Below, piece by piece: positions 8,154 through 16,767 of a stretch of DNA of 64,000 nt (its first letter is position 1; the number at the start of each line of letters is the position of its first letter). The stretch lies in NCBI RefSeq assembly GCF_030159855.1, contig NZ_BSNG01000002.1, forward strand, positions 107,935 to 171,934, written 5' to 3'. This DNA is from Devosia yakushimensis (GTDB taxonomy: Bacteria > Pseudomonadota > Alphaproteobacteria > Rhizobiales > Devosiaceae). Below the pieces are notes generated by a model. The model saw nothing but the letters and a program-made list of their open reading frames with translations. It did not search any database and was not told where the DNA came from. The translations under genes were made by a program, and so were the position numbers.

Positions 8154-8512
8154 GCTTTATCGCGCCCATTCTCGTCGTGCTGGTGGCGCTGATCCACATC
8201 TACATTCTCGTGTTGGAAATGTTTTTGTGGACCAGCGCGCAGGGCCGCAAGGCCTTTGGCACCACCGAAGAGTTTGCGGAGCAGACCAAGGTGCTCGCGG
8301 CCAATCAGGGGCTTTATAATGGGTTCCTGGCCGCGGGGCTGATCTGGGGGCTGTTGCAGCCCGAGCCGGGCTTTGGCTGGCAGATCCAGCTGTTTTTCCT
8401 CGCCTGTGTGGCGGTGGCGGGGCTCTATGGCGCGGCGAGCGTGGGGCCCAAGATTTTGCTGGTGCAGACCGTGCCGGCGGTGCTGGCGATCTTGGCGGTG
8501 ATCTTTCTCTAG
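8150..8512 (+). CDS. DUF1304 family small membrane protein
   Basis: 120 aa with four predicted membrane helices. Family hallmarks are HIYILVLEMFLWTS near the N-terminus, then FGTTEEFAEQTKVLAANQGLYNGFLAAGL, matching the DUF1304 pattern (Glu in the first helix, NQG-YNGFLA). Function is not established. It is translationally coupled to the secreted protein before it. Confidence 0.85.
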   Translation: MSFIAPILVVLVALIHIYILVLEMFLWTSAQGRKAFGTTEEFAEQTKVLAANQGLYNGFLAAGLIWGLLQPEPGFGWQIQLFFLACVAVAGLYGAASVGPKILLVQTVPAVLAILAVIFL

Positions 8513-8541
8513 GAACGCGTGGTGTTCGGGTTCTTGCGCCC

Positions 8542-8561
8542 GCTCCCCCTTGAGGGGGCGC
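8542..8561 (+). terminator. GC-rich hairpin after the DUF1304 gene
   Basis: CCCCC-TTGA-GGGGG core (8545-8558) with two more pairs after one mismatch. It lies 30 bases past the stop. It resembles the CCCTCCCC...GGGGAGGG intergenic units seen elsewhere in the window. No long U-tract, so termination is possible but not proved. Confidence 0.4.
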
Positions 8562-8657
8562 TCTAACTTCGTTTCCTGACGCTTTTGGCTTTAGATGCCT
8601 TGCGCGTCCTGCTGCGCTCGGGCAGACTTTCTTGTAAAGTTGTCAGGGAGTTGTCAG

Positions 8658-9704
8658 ATGCTGGCGGGATATGATGCCCGTGCCTTGATTGGCGCGGCGG
8701 GAGAAATTTTTGCAAAGGCGGGGCTGGAGCCGGACAAGGCGGCGGTGGTGGCCGAATTGCTGGTGGAAGCGGATTTGATGGGACATACGACCCATGGCCT
8801 GTCGCTGGCGCCGTGGTATCTGGACACGATCGAGCAGGGGGTGATGACCAAGGCGGGGGAGCCCAAGGTCATTTCCGACCGAGGAGCCTGTGTCGCCTGG
8901 GATGGGATGCGGCTGCCGGGCATCTGGCTCACGGCCAAGGCGCTGGATCTGGCCATCGAGCGGGCGCCCACCTATGGCACGGTGACGGTGGCGATCGGTA
9001 ATAGCCATCATATCGGGGCGCTGGCGGCCTATCTGCCGCGGGCGACCGAGAAGGGGTTCATGGTGCTGCTGGGCTCGTCGAGCCCGTCGGGCGCCAGCGT
9101 GGCGCCGTTTGGTGGGACCAAGGGGGTCTATACACCCGATCCGCTAGCGGCGGGGATACCCACCAGTGGCGATCCGATCCTGATCGATATCAGCGCGTCG
9201 ATCACCACCAATAATATGACCAGCCGCCTGCAGGCCGAAGGCAAGCAATTTCCCCATGCCTGGCTGATGGAGGCCGATGGCACGCCCACGACCGACCCCA
9301 ATGCGATCAATCGCGGCGGCACGCTGCTGCCGACCGGCGGGCTCGACCACGGGCAAAAGGGCTATGGCATGGCGCTGCTGGTCGAGGCGCTGACGCAGGG
9401 GCTGGCGGGGATTGGCCGGGCCGATGGGTTGACGGGGATCAATGCCTCGGTGTTTTTGCAAGTGATCGATCCGACCGCCTTTGGCGGGCAGGCCGATTTC
9501 GTGCGCCAGACCGATTGGCTGGTTGAAGCCTGTCGCACCAATCCGCCCCGGCCGGGGGTGGAACGGGTGCGCGTGCCGGGTGATCAGGCGGCGGCGCGCA
9601 AGCGCAAGGCGCTGGCCGAAGGGGTCGTGCTGCATCAGGGAATCATCGACAAATTGCGGCCCTGGGCCGACAAGTTCGGTGTTGTTTTGCCTCAAGCTCT
9701 TTAG
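8658..9704 (+). CDS. Malate/L-lactate dehydrogenase family (Ldh2) oxidoreductase
   Basis: NAD(P)-dependent 2-hydroxy/2-oxo acid dehydrogenase of the Ldh2/YlbC fold, 348 aa. Family motifs are ADLMGHTTHGLSL (substrate-binding His), NSHHIGALAAYLPRA (catalytic His) and the later GGLDHGQKGYGMALLVE. The ATG at 8658 is preferred; an upstream in-frame start at 8595 adds a cysteine-rich segment without family similarity. The substrate is unclear: relatives reduce diketogulonate or piperideine carboxylate, or oxidise ureidoglycolate or malate. It opens the sugar-acid island and is followed 12 bases later by a hydratase gene. Confidence 0.85.
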   Translation: MLAGYDARALIGAAGEIFAKAGLEPDKAAVVAELLVEADLMGHTTHGLSLAPWYLDTIEQGVMTKAGEPKVISDRGACVAWDGMRLPGIWLTAKALDLAIERAPTYGTVTVAIGNSHHIGALAAYLPRATEKGFMVLLGSSSPSGASVAPFGGTKGVYTPDPLAAGIPTSGDPILIDISASITTNNMTSRLQAEGKQFPHAWLMEADGTPTTDPNAINRGGTLLPTGGLDHGQKGYGMALLVEALTQGLAGIGRADGLTGINASVFLQVIDPTAFGGQADFVRQTDWLVEACRTNPPRPGVERVRVPGDQAAARKRKALAEGVVLHQGIIDKLRPWADKFGVVLPQAL

Positions 9705-9716
9705 ACTGGATTTTTG

Positions 9717-10460
9717 ATGTCTTCCAACTTGACTGCTCTGCTTCTTGATAGCCGCCGTACGGGCAAGCCCGCCGACCCGCTGGATCCGGCGCTGGTGCCG
9801 ACCACGGCCGAGGCGGCTTATGCCATTCAGAATGAAACTGTCGCGGCGCTGGGGCCGGTGGGGGCGTGGAAAGTGACGCCGATGCCGGCGGAGGGGCCGC
9901 TCTTTGCTTCGCCGATCTTGAAGGCGGGTGTCTATCAGGATGGGGCGACGCTCAAGGCGGCTGATTTGCCGGGGATTGCCATTGAGGTCGAGGTGGCGGT
10001 GACGATTGGTCAGGACCTGCCGGGCAAGCCGGGTGGCTATGCGCCGGACGATATCAAACCGGCTTTGGCGAGCATTCATATTGCCATTGAAGTGCTGGCG
10101 ACGCGCTACAAGGACCGCAAGGCGGTGCCGCAATTGGCGGGGATTGCCGATTTGCAGAGCAGTGGTGCGGTGATTGTGGGGCCGGCGGTTTCAGCGGCGG
10201 ACTTGCCCGAATTTGGGCAGCAGGCCATGGCGCTGGCCTATGACGGGGTCGAGATCAAGACCACGCCGGGCAATGCCAGCACGGAGAATGTGTTGGCCTC
10301 GCTGGCTTGGCTGGCCAATCATGCGGCGGCGCGCGGTCTGCCGCTGACGGCGGGGACTGTGGTGATCACGGGCGCGCGGATTGGGCCCGCCGATGTGTCG
10401 CCATCCAAGGTATCGGCCGAGGCGCCCGGCCTCGGCAGCGTGTCGTTTAACTTGGTTTGA
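9717..10460 (+). CDS. 2-keto-4-pentenoate hydratase / MhpD-like protein
   Basis: 247 aa member of the fumarylacetoacetate-hydrolase fold. It has AYAIQNETVAALGPVGAWKV near the N-terminus, the metal-site region IAIEVEVAVTIGQDLP, and the C-terminal TAGTVVITGARIGP. This family hydrates 2-oxo-4-enoates or decarboxylates oxo-acids. The ATG at 9717 was chosen over the adjacent TTG at 9714. It is co-directional with the Ldh2-type gene and overlaps by 14 bases the 3' end of the oppositely oriented hydroxyacid dehydrogenase. The precise substrate is unknown. Confidence 0.82.
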   Translation: MSSNLTALLLDSRRTGKPADPLDPALVPTTAEAAYAIQNETVAALGPVGAWKVTPMPAEGPLFASPILKAGVYQDGATLKAADLPGIAIEVEVAVTIGQDLPGKPGGYAPDDIKPALASIHIAIEVLATRYKDRKAVPQLAGIADLQSSGAVIVGPAVSAADLPEFGQQAMALAYDGVEIKTTPGNASTENVLASLAWLANHAAARGLPLTAGTVVITGARIGPADVSPSKVSAEAPGLGSVSFNLV

Positions 10461-11409
10461 CGAAGTAGCGCGGCTCGACCGCTTCACCGCGCAGGAAATG
10501 CAAGACATTCTGTGCGGTGAGGGTCGAGACGGCGCGCTTGGCGTCTTCGGTCACGCCCGCCACATGCGGGGTGAGAATGACGTTGTCCAAGTTCCAGAGC
10601 GGGCTGCGCTGCGGTGGTTCTTCGGCAAAGCTGTCGAGGCCTGCCCCAGCGATTTTCTTGGCCTGCAGAGCGGCGATCAGGGCCGGTTCGTCGACGACTT
10701 CGCCGCGGGCGGTGTTGATGAAGAGGGCGTGGGGCTGCATGAGCGCGATGCGGTTGGTGTCGATCAAGCCACGGGTTGCTGGGGTGAGCGGGGTGTGGAG
10801 GCTCACGATATCGCTGGTCGCGAGCAGGCTGTCGAGATCGGTGATGCGGGTCACGTTGTCGAAGGCGCTGTCGGGGGCATAGGGGTCGTAGGCGGAGACG
10901 AGGAGGCCGAGCGGCTGGGCCATGCGGGCCAGGATTTGCCCGATCAGGCCAAAGCCGACCAGGCCCAGTTTTTGGCCGCGCAGTTCGCGGCCGGCATAGA
11001 GCTTTTTGTCCCAGCGACCGGCGCGGATATGACGGTCCTGGGCGGCGAAATCCTTGGTCAGCGCCAGGATGAGGCCGAGGGCATGTTCGGCCACGGAATG
11101 GGCATTGGCGCCGGTGGCCATGATGACCGGGATGTTCCGCGCAGTCGCGGCGGCGATGTCGATATCATTGGTGCCCACGCCATGTTTGGCGATGAGTTTG
11201 AGGTTGGGCGCAGCGTCCATCAGTTCGCCATCGAGATGCTCGATCAGGCGGATGATAACAGCGTCGGGATTGTGCTGGGCCAGCAGCGCCAGCAGGTCGG
11301 TGCGGCTGGGATAGGCGGGGGTGGCGATTAAGGTGGCGCCTGACGCTTCGAGGATCGCGACCCCTTCAGGCGCAATCTGGGTGCCGAGGGTCGCGATCAC
11401 GAAGGGCAT
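10447..11409 (-). CDS. D-isomer-specific 2-hydroxyacid dehydrogenase
   Basis: 320 aa NAD-dependent dehydrogenase (SerA/GhrB class) without an ACT domain. The dinucleotide motif is GLVGFGLIGQILARMA, the catalytic Arg region is FINTARGEVVDEPAL, and the His/Glu pair is supported by HTPLTPATRGLI and LTPHVAGVT. The start at 11409 lies four bases after the stop of the upstream lyase gene, so the two are coupled; a longer frame to 11733 overlaps that gene. Likely interconverts a 2-keto and a 2-hydroxy acid in the same route. Confidence 0.9.
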   Translation of the reverse strand: MPFVIATLGTQIAPEGVAILEASGATLIATPAYPSRTDLLALLAQHNPDAVIIRLIEHLDGELMDAAPNLKLIAKHGVGTNDIDIAAATARNIPVIMATGANAHSVAEHALGLILALTKDFAAQDRHIRAGRWDKKLYAGRELRGQKLGLVGFGLIGQILARMAQPLGLLVSAYDPYAPDSAFDNVTRITDLDSLLATSDIVSLHTPLTPATRGLIDTNRIALMQPHALFINTARGEVVDEPALIAALQAKKIAGAGLDSFAEEPPQRSPLWNLDNVILTPHVAGVTEDAKRAVSTLTAQNVLHFLRGEAVEPRYFVKPS

Positions 11410-11413
11410 GGGA

Positions 11414-12313
11414 TCAGGCCGCGTCGAGCTGGGCGAAGACGGCCTGGCGCTGGGCGGCGTCGAGGGCCACGAAAGGCGGACGCACGCGGCACCAGCCTTC
11501 GTCCTTGGTGCGATGGGCCACCATGGTCTTGATGGTGGGGATCTGCACATAGGAATTGGAGAGGTTGCGCAGCGAAACGATCTTGGCTTGGGCGGCTTCG
11601 ACGGCCTCGGCATATTCCGGCTTGTCGAAATTGTCGAACACGGTGCGCAACTGGGCGCCGACCAGATTAGACGTGGCGGTGATGCAACCGGCGCCGCCTT
11701 CCTTGAGAAGGGGCAGCATGAAGGGATCGGCACCGGCCAGGATCGACAGGCCGGGGAAGGTCTGGACCAGCATTTTCATGTGATCGAGATCGCCGCTTGA
11801 ATCCTTGACGCCGACAAACGTGCCGGGGAATTTTTCGAGCAGGGCGGCGATCACAGCGGCCGGGATGGCGACCTGGGCGATGGGCGGAATGTGGTAGAGA
11901 ATGACCTGCAGGCGATCATCGCCAATGCCGTCAATGATGCGCGAATAGGAGTCGATCAGACCCTGATCGGTGACACCCTTGTAATAGAAGGGGGGCAGCA
12001 TGACGACGGTGCGCACGCCAGTGGCGAGGGCGTGTTTGGTCAGTTCGATGGTTTCGGGGAAAGAGGGCACGCCGGTGCCGGGCAGCAGCTTTTCGCCGGG
12101 GACACTGGCATTGACCACGGCTTCGAGCATGGTCTTGCGCTCGGTCAGCGAGAAGGAATTGGCTTCCCCGGTCGAGCCCAGCATGGCCACGCCATGGCAG
12201 CCATCGGCAATCAGCCGCTTGGCGTGGTCAGCGAGTTTGCTGAGATCGGGATTGAGGTTCTCGTCCACGGGCGTTGCCGCAGCACAATAGACGCCCTTGA
12301 TTGCGCCAGCCAT
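11414..12313 (-). CDS. DapA-family dihydrodipicolinate synthase-like aldolase/dehydratase
   Basis: 299 aa class I lyase of the DapA/NanA superfamily. It retains the Schiff-base Lys (FVGVKDSSGDLDHMKML), the Tyr of the YxxP region (VILYHIPPIAQVAI), and the GSTGEANSFSLTER loop that binds the pyruvoyl part. The context (sugar-acid enzymes) argues for a 2-keto-3-deoxy acid aldolase or dehydratase rather than lysine synthesis. The ATG at 12313 has GGAGA eight bases upstream. It is the middle gene of the pdxA2-lyase-dehydrogenase operon. Confidence 0.87.
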   Translation of the reverse strand: MAGAIKGVYCAAATPVDENLNPDLSKLADHAKRLIADGCHGVAMLGSTGEANSFSLTERKTMLEAVVNASVPGEKLLPGTGVPSFPETIELTKHALATGVRTVVMLPPFYYKGVTDQGLIDSYSRIIDGIGDDRLQVILYHIPPIAQVAIPAAVIAALLEKFPGTFVGVKDSSGDLDHMKMLVQTFPGLSILAGADPFMLPLLKEGGAGCITATSNLVGAQLRTVFDNFDKPEYAEAVEAAQAKIVSLRNLSNSYVQIPTIKTMVAHRTKDEGWCRVRPPFVALDAAQRQAVFAQLDAA

Positions 12314-12338
12314 TTTGGTTTCTCCGAAATGCGAGGGA

Positions 12339-13331
12339 TTAGTGCCGTGAGGCGGCGAGCTTGCGGCCATAGGCGATGGCCTCGAGCATATTCTCGTGAT
12401 TGGCCTTGCCGGTGCCGGCGATATCGAAAGCGGTGCCGTGATCGACCGAGGTGCGATCGATGGGCAGGCCGAGCGAGACATTGACCGTGGTGTCGAAAGC
12501 CACGAGCTTCATCGGGATATGGCCCTGATCGTGATATTGGGCGACGACCAGATCGAAGGCGCCATTATAGGCGCGGTGATAGACGGTGTCGGCCGAGATG
12601 GGGCCGAAGACCTCAATGCCCTTGGCGCGGGCCAGTTCGACCGCAGGGGCGATGAACTCGACGTCTTCGCTGCCGAACAGGCCGTTTTCGCCGCAATGGG
12701 GATTGATGCCGGCCACGGCAATGCGGGGCTTGGCGTAGCCGATACGCTTGAGGTGGTCATTGCCGGCCTCGATGGTGGCGAGGACGCGCTCGGTGGTGGC
12801 GCGGCCAATGGCGTCGCGCAGCGAGACGTGGGTGGAAACGTGAATGGCCTTGAGGCGGGGGGAAGCCAGCAGCATGAAGGAGGCGCGCGAGCCGGTCAGC
12901 GAGGCCAGCATGCCGGTATGGCCATCATATTTGTGGCCGGCCTTGTTGAGGGCTTCCTTGTTGATCGGGGCGGTGACGAGGCCGGCGGTTTCGCCGGCTT
13001 CAGTGAGGCGCACGGCGCGCTCGATATAGCGGAAGGCCGCCTCGCCGCAGCTGGGATCGAGCTGGCCGAACTCGGCCTTGAGGCCGGGCACGTCGACCTC
13101 TTCGACCACGACACCATGATTGCCTGCCTGGCCGCGCAGGCCCAGGGTTAGCGTGCTGCCGACCACTTTGCCGGCGCGTTCGAGCACGGCGCGGGAGCCG
13201 ACCACGACAATCCCCTGGCGTTCGTCGGGTGACAGGGCGGAGAGCGCGGCCATGATGACTTCGGGACCGACACCGGCGGGATCGCCCATGGTGATCGCAA
13301 CGGGTTTGTCCGACGGGTTACGTGGCGCCAT
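12339..13331 (-). CDS. pdxA2: PdxA2-type 4-phospho-threonate/erythronate dehydrogenase
   Basis: 330 aa of the PdxA family. The N-terminus shows KPVAITMGDPAGVGPEVIM, and metal-binding histidines are in HKYDGHTGML, INPHCGENG and VAQYHDQGHIPMK. Classical PdxA acts in vitamin B6 synthesis. A paralogue next to a four-carbon acid-sugar kinase (here at 15668) is expected to oxidise and decarboxylate a D-threonate or erythronate 4-phosphate to dihydroxyacetone phosphate. First gene of a three-gene minus-strand operon, divergent from the ABC ATPase operon. The biosynthetic alternative cannot be ruled out by sequence alone. Confidence 0.82.
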   Translation of the reverse strand: MAPRNPSDKPVAITMGDPAGVGPEVIMAALSALSPDERQGIVVVGSRAVLERAGKVVGSTLTLGLRGQAGNHGVVVEEVDVPGLKAEFGQLDPSCGEAAFRYIERAVRLTEAGETAGLVTAPINKEALNKAGHKYDGHTGMLASLTGSRASFMLLASPRLKAIHVSTHVSLRDAIGRATTERVLATIEAGNDHLKRIGYAKPRIAVAGINPHCGENGLFGSEDVEFIAPAVELARAKGIEVFGPISADTVYHRAYNGAFDLVVAQYHDQGHIPMKLVAFDTTVNVSLGLPIDRTSVDHGTAFDIAGTGKANHENMLEAIAYGRKLAASRH

Positions 13332-13512
13332 GCTGCCCTCCTTGCTGCGCCGGATGCTTGAACCGGGCTCCGGGCAATGTCAACGTCTAATTACAAGTTT
13401 GTCATTGCTGTGGGTGGGGTGGTTCATGTCGGCGTTCTATTTAAGTTATTGATTTTATTGTGTATGCGTCCGATTTCATGCATCACTTGTGCGACGTCAC
13501 CCTTCAGTTCGA

Positions 13513-13540
13513 TTGACATGTAGACAAATTGCCGTATGGT
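13513..13540 (+). promoter_or_regulatory. Promoter with overlapping palindromic operator (site 1)
   Basis: TTGACATGTAGACAA (13513-13527) starts with a consensus -35 and is followed at a 16-base spacing by TATGGT. The same element, TTGACATGTTGTCAA, is found at 20189 before the binding-protein operon; the first 20 bases match at 17 positions. Dyad symmetry over the -35 suits a GntR-type repressor. It lies 63 bases before the ABC ATPase start. Confidence 0.6.
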
Positions 13541-13590
13541 CCCAGCACGTTTTTGGCGTAAAGTCGGCGGCAGGGAGAGGCAGCTTGAAT

Positions 13591-14619
13591 ATGCATGCGG
13601 ATGTAAAGCCGGTTGTAGCCAGTCATACCCTGCTCGATGTGAAGGACCTCAAGGTCACGGTGCCGGCGCGCGGCGGGGTGGCGACCATTGTTGATGGCGT
13701 GTCCTTCCACGTGAACAAGGGCGAGGCCCTGGGCGTGGTGGGGGAATCGGGGTGTGGGAAATCCATCACCGCGATGAGCCTGCTGGGTCTGTTGCCGCCG
13801 GGCGGCAAGGTGGCGCAGGGCAGTGCGACATTCGAGGGCGATGACCTGTTCAAGCTGTCCGGCTCCAGGATGCGCAAGGTGCGCGGCGGGCGGATCAGCG
13901 TGGTGTTTCAGGACCCTATGACCTCGCTCAACCCGGTAATGCGGGTGGGCGACCAGATTGCCGAGCCGCTGATGGAGCATTTGCGGCTTTCCAAGGCCGA
14001 TGCCTGGAAGCGGGCCGGTGAATTGCTGCGGCTGGTGGGTATTCCCGGCGGGGAAACGCGGCTGGTCAATTATCCCCATGAGCTCTCGGGCGGGATGCGG
14101 CAGCGCGTGATGATCGCCATTGGGCTCGCCTGCGAGCCGCCGCTGGTGATTGCCGATGAGCCGACCACGGCGCTGGATGTGACCATTCAGGCGCAGATTG
14201 TCGATCTGGTGAAGGATTTGCGGGCGCGGCTGGGCATGTCGATCATCTGGATCACCCATGACCTGGCGCTGGTGTCGGGATTGGTGGACCGGGTGATGGT
14301 GCTCTATTCGGGCAAGATCGTGGAAGAAGCGCCGGTCGACGCGCTTTATGCCAATCCGACCCATCCCTATACTCGGGGGCTTCTGGCCTCGTTGCCGCGG
14401 CTCGATGGCGAGGAAAGCCGGCGGCTGCCCTCGATTGCCGGTACGCCGCCTGATCCGCGCCGCCGCCCGGCGGGGTGTCCCTTTGCGCCGCGTTGCGGGC
14501 TCAAGGTGAGCCGGTGCGAGAGCGAGATGCCGCCGCTGGAGACGGTATCAGGCGGGGTAAGTGCGCATCGCGCGGCCTGCTGGGTCACGGTGGGTGGTGA
14601 GAAGGAGATTGCGGCATGA
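13591..14619 (+). CDS. Dpp/Opp-type ABC transporter ATPase 1 (DppD-like)
   Basis: 342 aa peptide/nickel/sugar-class importer ATPase. Walker A GESGCGKSI near residue 60, signature LSGGMRQRVMIAIGLA, Walker B LVIADEPTTALD, switch His in IWITHDLALV. The C-terminal oligopeptide-transporter motif (CPFAPRC...C) has the cysteine pattern of this subfamily. The start at 13591 has GGGAGAGG upstream; an in-frame TTG at 13585 is less likely. The next ATPase overlaps by four bases. Its matching permeases and binding protein are about 6 kb away at 20256-23874, under a like promoter. Confidence 0.9.
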   Translation: MHADVKPVVASHTLLDVKDLKVTVPARGGVATIVDGVSFHVNKGEALGVVGESGCGKSITAMSLLGLLPPGGKVAQGSATFEGDDLFKLSGSRMRKVRGGRISVVFQDPMTSLNPVMRVGDQIAEPLMEHLRLSKADAWKRAGELLRLVGIPGGETRLVNYPHELSGGMRQRVMIAIGLACEPPLVIADEPTTALDVTIQAQIVDLVKDLRARLGMSIIWITHDLALVSGLVDRVMVLYSGKIVEEAPVDALYANPTHPYTRGLLASLPRLDGEESRRLPSIAGTPPDPRRRPAGCPFAPRCGLKVSRCESEMPPLETVSGGVSAHRAACWVTVGGEKEIAA

Positions 14620-15671
14620 CCACGCTTGATCTCGAAGCGCCGCGCAAGGCCGCGCCAGGGCCCGCCCATGATGACGTGCTGCTGCATGTCGAGGGCCTGT
14701 CCAAGCATTACAGCACCCGTGTCGGGGCCTTTGGGCAGACGGCGCAGACGGTTTATGCGCTCGATGATTTCAGCCTCGATGTGATGCGGGGGGAAACGCT
14801 GAGCGTGGTGGGGGAATCGGGCTGTGGCAAATCCACGGCCGGGTTCACGCTGCTGCATCTGCATGCGCCGACGGCGGGTAAGGTGATCTATGAAGGCACC
14901 GATATTGCCAGGCTGAATGACGAGCAATTGCGGCCGTTCCGGCGGAAATTGCAGGTGGTGTTTCAGGACCCCTATTCGACGCTCAATCCGCGCATGACGG
15001 TGGGCGAGGCGCTGGCCGAACCGCTGCTGTTCCACAAGATCGCCACCAAGGCGCAGGTTAAGGACCAGATCGCTCAATTGCTGGCCGATGTGGGCCTGCC
15101 TGAGCGCTTTGCCGGCAGCTATCCGCACCAATTGTCGGGCGGCCAGCGGCAGCGCGTGGTGATTGCGCGGGCTTTGGCCTGTAAGCCAGAATTTTTGGTG
15201 TGTGACGAGGCGATTTCGGCGCTGGACGTATCGGTGCAGGCGCAGATCATCAATCTGTTCCAGGACCTGCAGGAACGCTATGGGCTGACCTATCTGTTCA
15301 TCGCCCATGACCTGGCCGTGGTGCGGCATATTTCGGACCGGGTGGTGGTGATGTATCTGGGCCGTCCGGCGGAGCTGGCGCCCAAGGACAAGCTGTTTGC
15401 CAATCCGCTGCATCCCTATACGCGCGCGCTGCTCTCGGCGGTGCCCGAGCCTGATCCGGTGGGCGAGCGCAGCCGCAAGCGGCAGGTGTTGATGGGCGAT
15501 GTGCCCAGCCCGGCCAATCCACCGAGCGGCTGCCGGTTTCATACACGCTGTCCGGTGGCGGTGGAGCGGTGTTCGCGGGAGGTGCCGGAATGGCGCGAAG
15601 CGCTGCCTACACAATGGGTAGCCTGCCATCGGGCGCCGGGCGGGCCAGAGCCGCTGGCGGAGGGCCCATGA
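14616..15671 (+). CDS. Dpp/Opp-type ABC transporter ATPase 2 (DppF-like)
   Basis: 351 aa second ATPase. Walker A GESGCGKSTAG, signature LSGGQRQRVVIARALA, Walker B FLVCDEAISALD (Ala replaces the usual Pro after DE, common in DppF), and the C-terminal CRFHTRCPVAVERC cysteine motif. It overlaps the first ATPase by four bases and the acid-sugar kinase by four bases, so transporter energisation and substrate phosphorylation are translated from one coupled operon. The cargo is therefore more likely a sugar-acid-containing compound than a peptide; this is inference. Confidence 0.9.
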   Translation: MTTLDLEAPRKAAPGPAHDDVLLHVEGLSKHYSTRVGAFGQTAQTVYALDDFSLDVMRGETLSVVGESGCGKSTAGFTLLHLHAPTAGKVIYEGTDIARLNDEQLRPFRRKLQVVFQDPYSTLNPRMTVGEALAEPLLFHKIATKAQVKDQIAQLLADVGLPERFAGSYPHQLSGGQRQRVVIARALACKPEFLVCDEAISALDVSVQAQIINLFQDLQERYGLTYLFIAHDLAVVRHISDRVVVMYLGRPAELAPKDKLFANPLHPYTRALLSAVPEPDPVGERSRKRQVLMGDVPSPANPPSGCRFHTRCPVAVERCSREVPEWREALPTQWVACHRAPGGPEPLAEGP

Positions 15672-16735
15672 GCCTAAAGGTCGGCATGATTGCTGACGAT
15701 CTGACGGGGGCGCTGGATGCCTGTGCGCCGTTTGCCGCGCAAGGGCTGAGAACCATGGTGGTGATCGCGCCTGACGGGCTGGAGCGGGACGATCCGGCGC
15801 TGCGGGATGCCGAGGTGATCTGCATCAATACCGCGTCGCGTGAGATTGCGGCCGGGGAGGCGGGGCGCCGGGCGGGAGCAGCCATGGAGGTCCTGGCGGC
15901 TCTCGCGCCGAAATTGGTGTTCAAGAAACTCGATTCCCGGCTCAAGGGGCATGTCGCGGTGGAATTGGGGGCGGTGTTGGCGGCCTCGGGCCGTGGGCAT
16001 GCCGTGCTGGCGCCGGCCATTCCCGATCTGGGCCGTCTTGTACGCAATGGCGCCGTTTGCGGCATGGGCGTGGAAGGGCCGATTGCCGTGGCGCCGCTTT
16101 GTGGCGGTCTGCCGGTCAGCGTGCCCGATACCGAAAATGCCGAGGCCATGGCGATTGTGGCTGGCCGGCTTTGGGACGAGGCGGGGCATGTCGTTGCGGC
16201 GGGGGCGCGAGGATTGGCCCAGGCGCTGGCGGTGCGGTTTCCGCAGCGTCTGGCGCCGGATGTCACGCGGCCTCTGCCGCACAAATTGCTGATCGCCATC
16301 GGCTCGCGTGATCCGATCACGCGGGCGCAGGTCGATCATGTCATGGCTGTTGCGGCGCCCGTTCGCGTGCGGGCGCCCAATGGGCATGTTCCGCAGCTGG
16401 CGTTAACGGCGCCGGTGACGCTGGTGACGGCCGAAAGAGGCGAAACGGCCGAGGCTGGCGACGTGGTGGCGGCGCGCTTTGCGGCGGGGTTGGCGGATAT
16501 GGTGCAGTCCACGCCGCCGGCGGCCATGCTGATCAGCGGCGGGGAGACGGCCTATGCCTTGCTGCGGCAATTGGGTGCCGGAACGATCCTGCTGGGGGGC
16601 GAGGCTTTGCCCGGCGTGCCCTTTGGCTGGGCGCAGATCGGAGGCAAAACGGTGCAGATTCTCACCAAATCTGGGGGCTTTGGGCCCAGGGATACGATTT
16701 CCTTGCTGACGGGCGTGCCGGCCGAATTAGACTAA
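15668..16735 (+). CDS. Four-carbon acid-sugar kinase family protein (DUF1537; DtnK/OtnK-like)
   Basis: 355 aa ATP-dependent kinase. N-terminal motif MSLKVGMIADDLTGALDACA (the DDLTGA signature of the family) and FKKLDSRLKGHVAVE. The C-terminal nucleotide-binding part has LISGGETAYALLRQL and the end motif FGWAQIGGKTVQILTKSGGFG. It is expected to phosphorylate D-threonate or an erythronate to give the substrate of the PdxA2 paralogue at 12339. Start ATG at 15668 overlaps the DppF stop; the frame extends upstream to 15569 only through that gene. Confidence 0.87.
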   Translation: MSLKVGMIADDLTGALDACAPFAAQGLRTMVVIAPDGLERDDPALRDAEVICINTASREIAAGEAGRRAGAAMEVLAALAPKLVFKKLDSRLKGHVAVELGAVLAASGRGHAVLAPAIPDLGRLVRNGAVCGMGVEGPIAVAPLCGGLPVSVPDTENAEAMAIVAGRLWDEAGHVVAAGARGLAQALAVRFPQRLAPDVTRPLPHKLLIAIGSRDPITRAQVDHVMAVAAPVRVRAPNGHVPQLALTAPVTLVTAERGETAEAGDVVAARFAAGLADMVQSTPPAAMLISGGETAYALLRQLGAGTILLGGEALPGVPFGWAQIGGKTVQILTKSGGFGPRDTISLLTGVPAELD

Positions 16736-16767
16736 AGTCAAGAATCATCCCGGCGAATGGCGTATGA

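Noticed and set aside
10381..11331. 316-codon plus-strand frame opposite the hydroxyacid dehydrogenase
   Set aside because: It begins inside the hydratase gene and mirrors a well-conserved dehydrogenase; no domain is visible.
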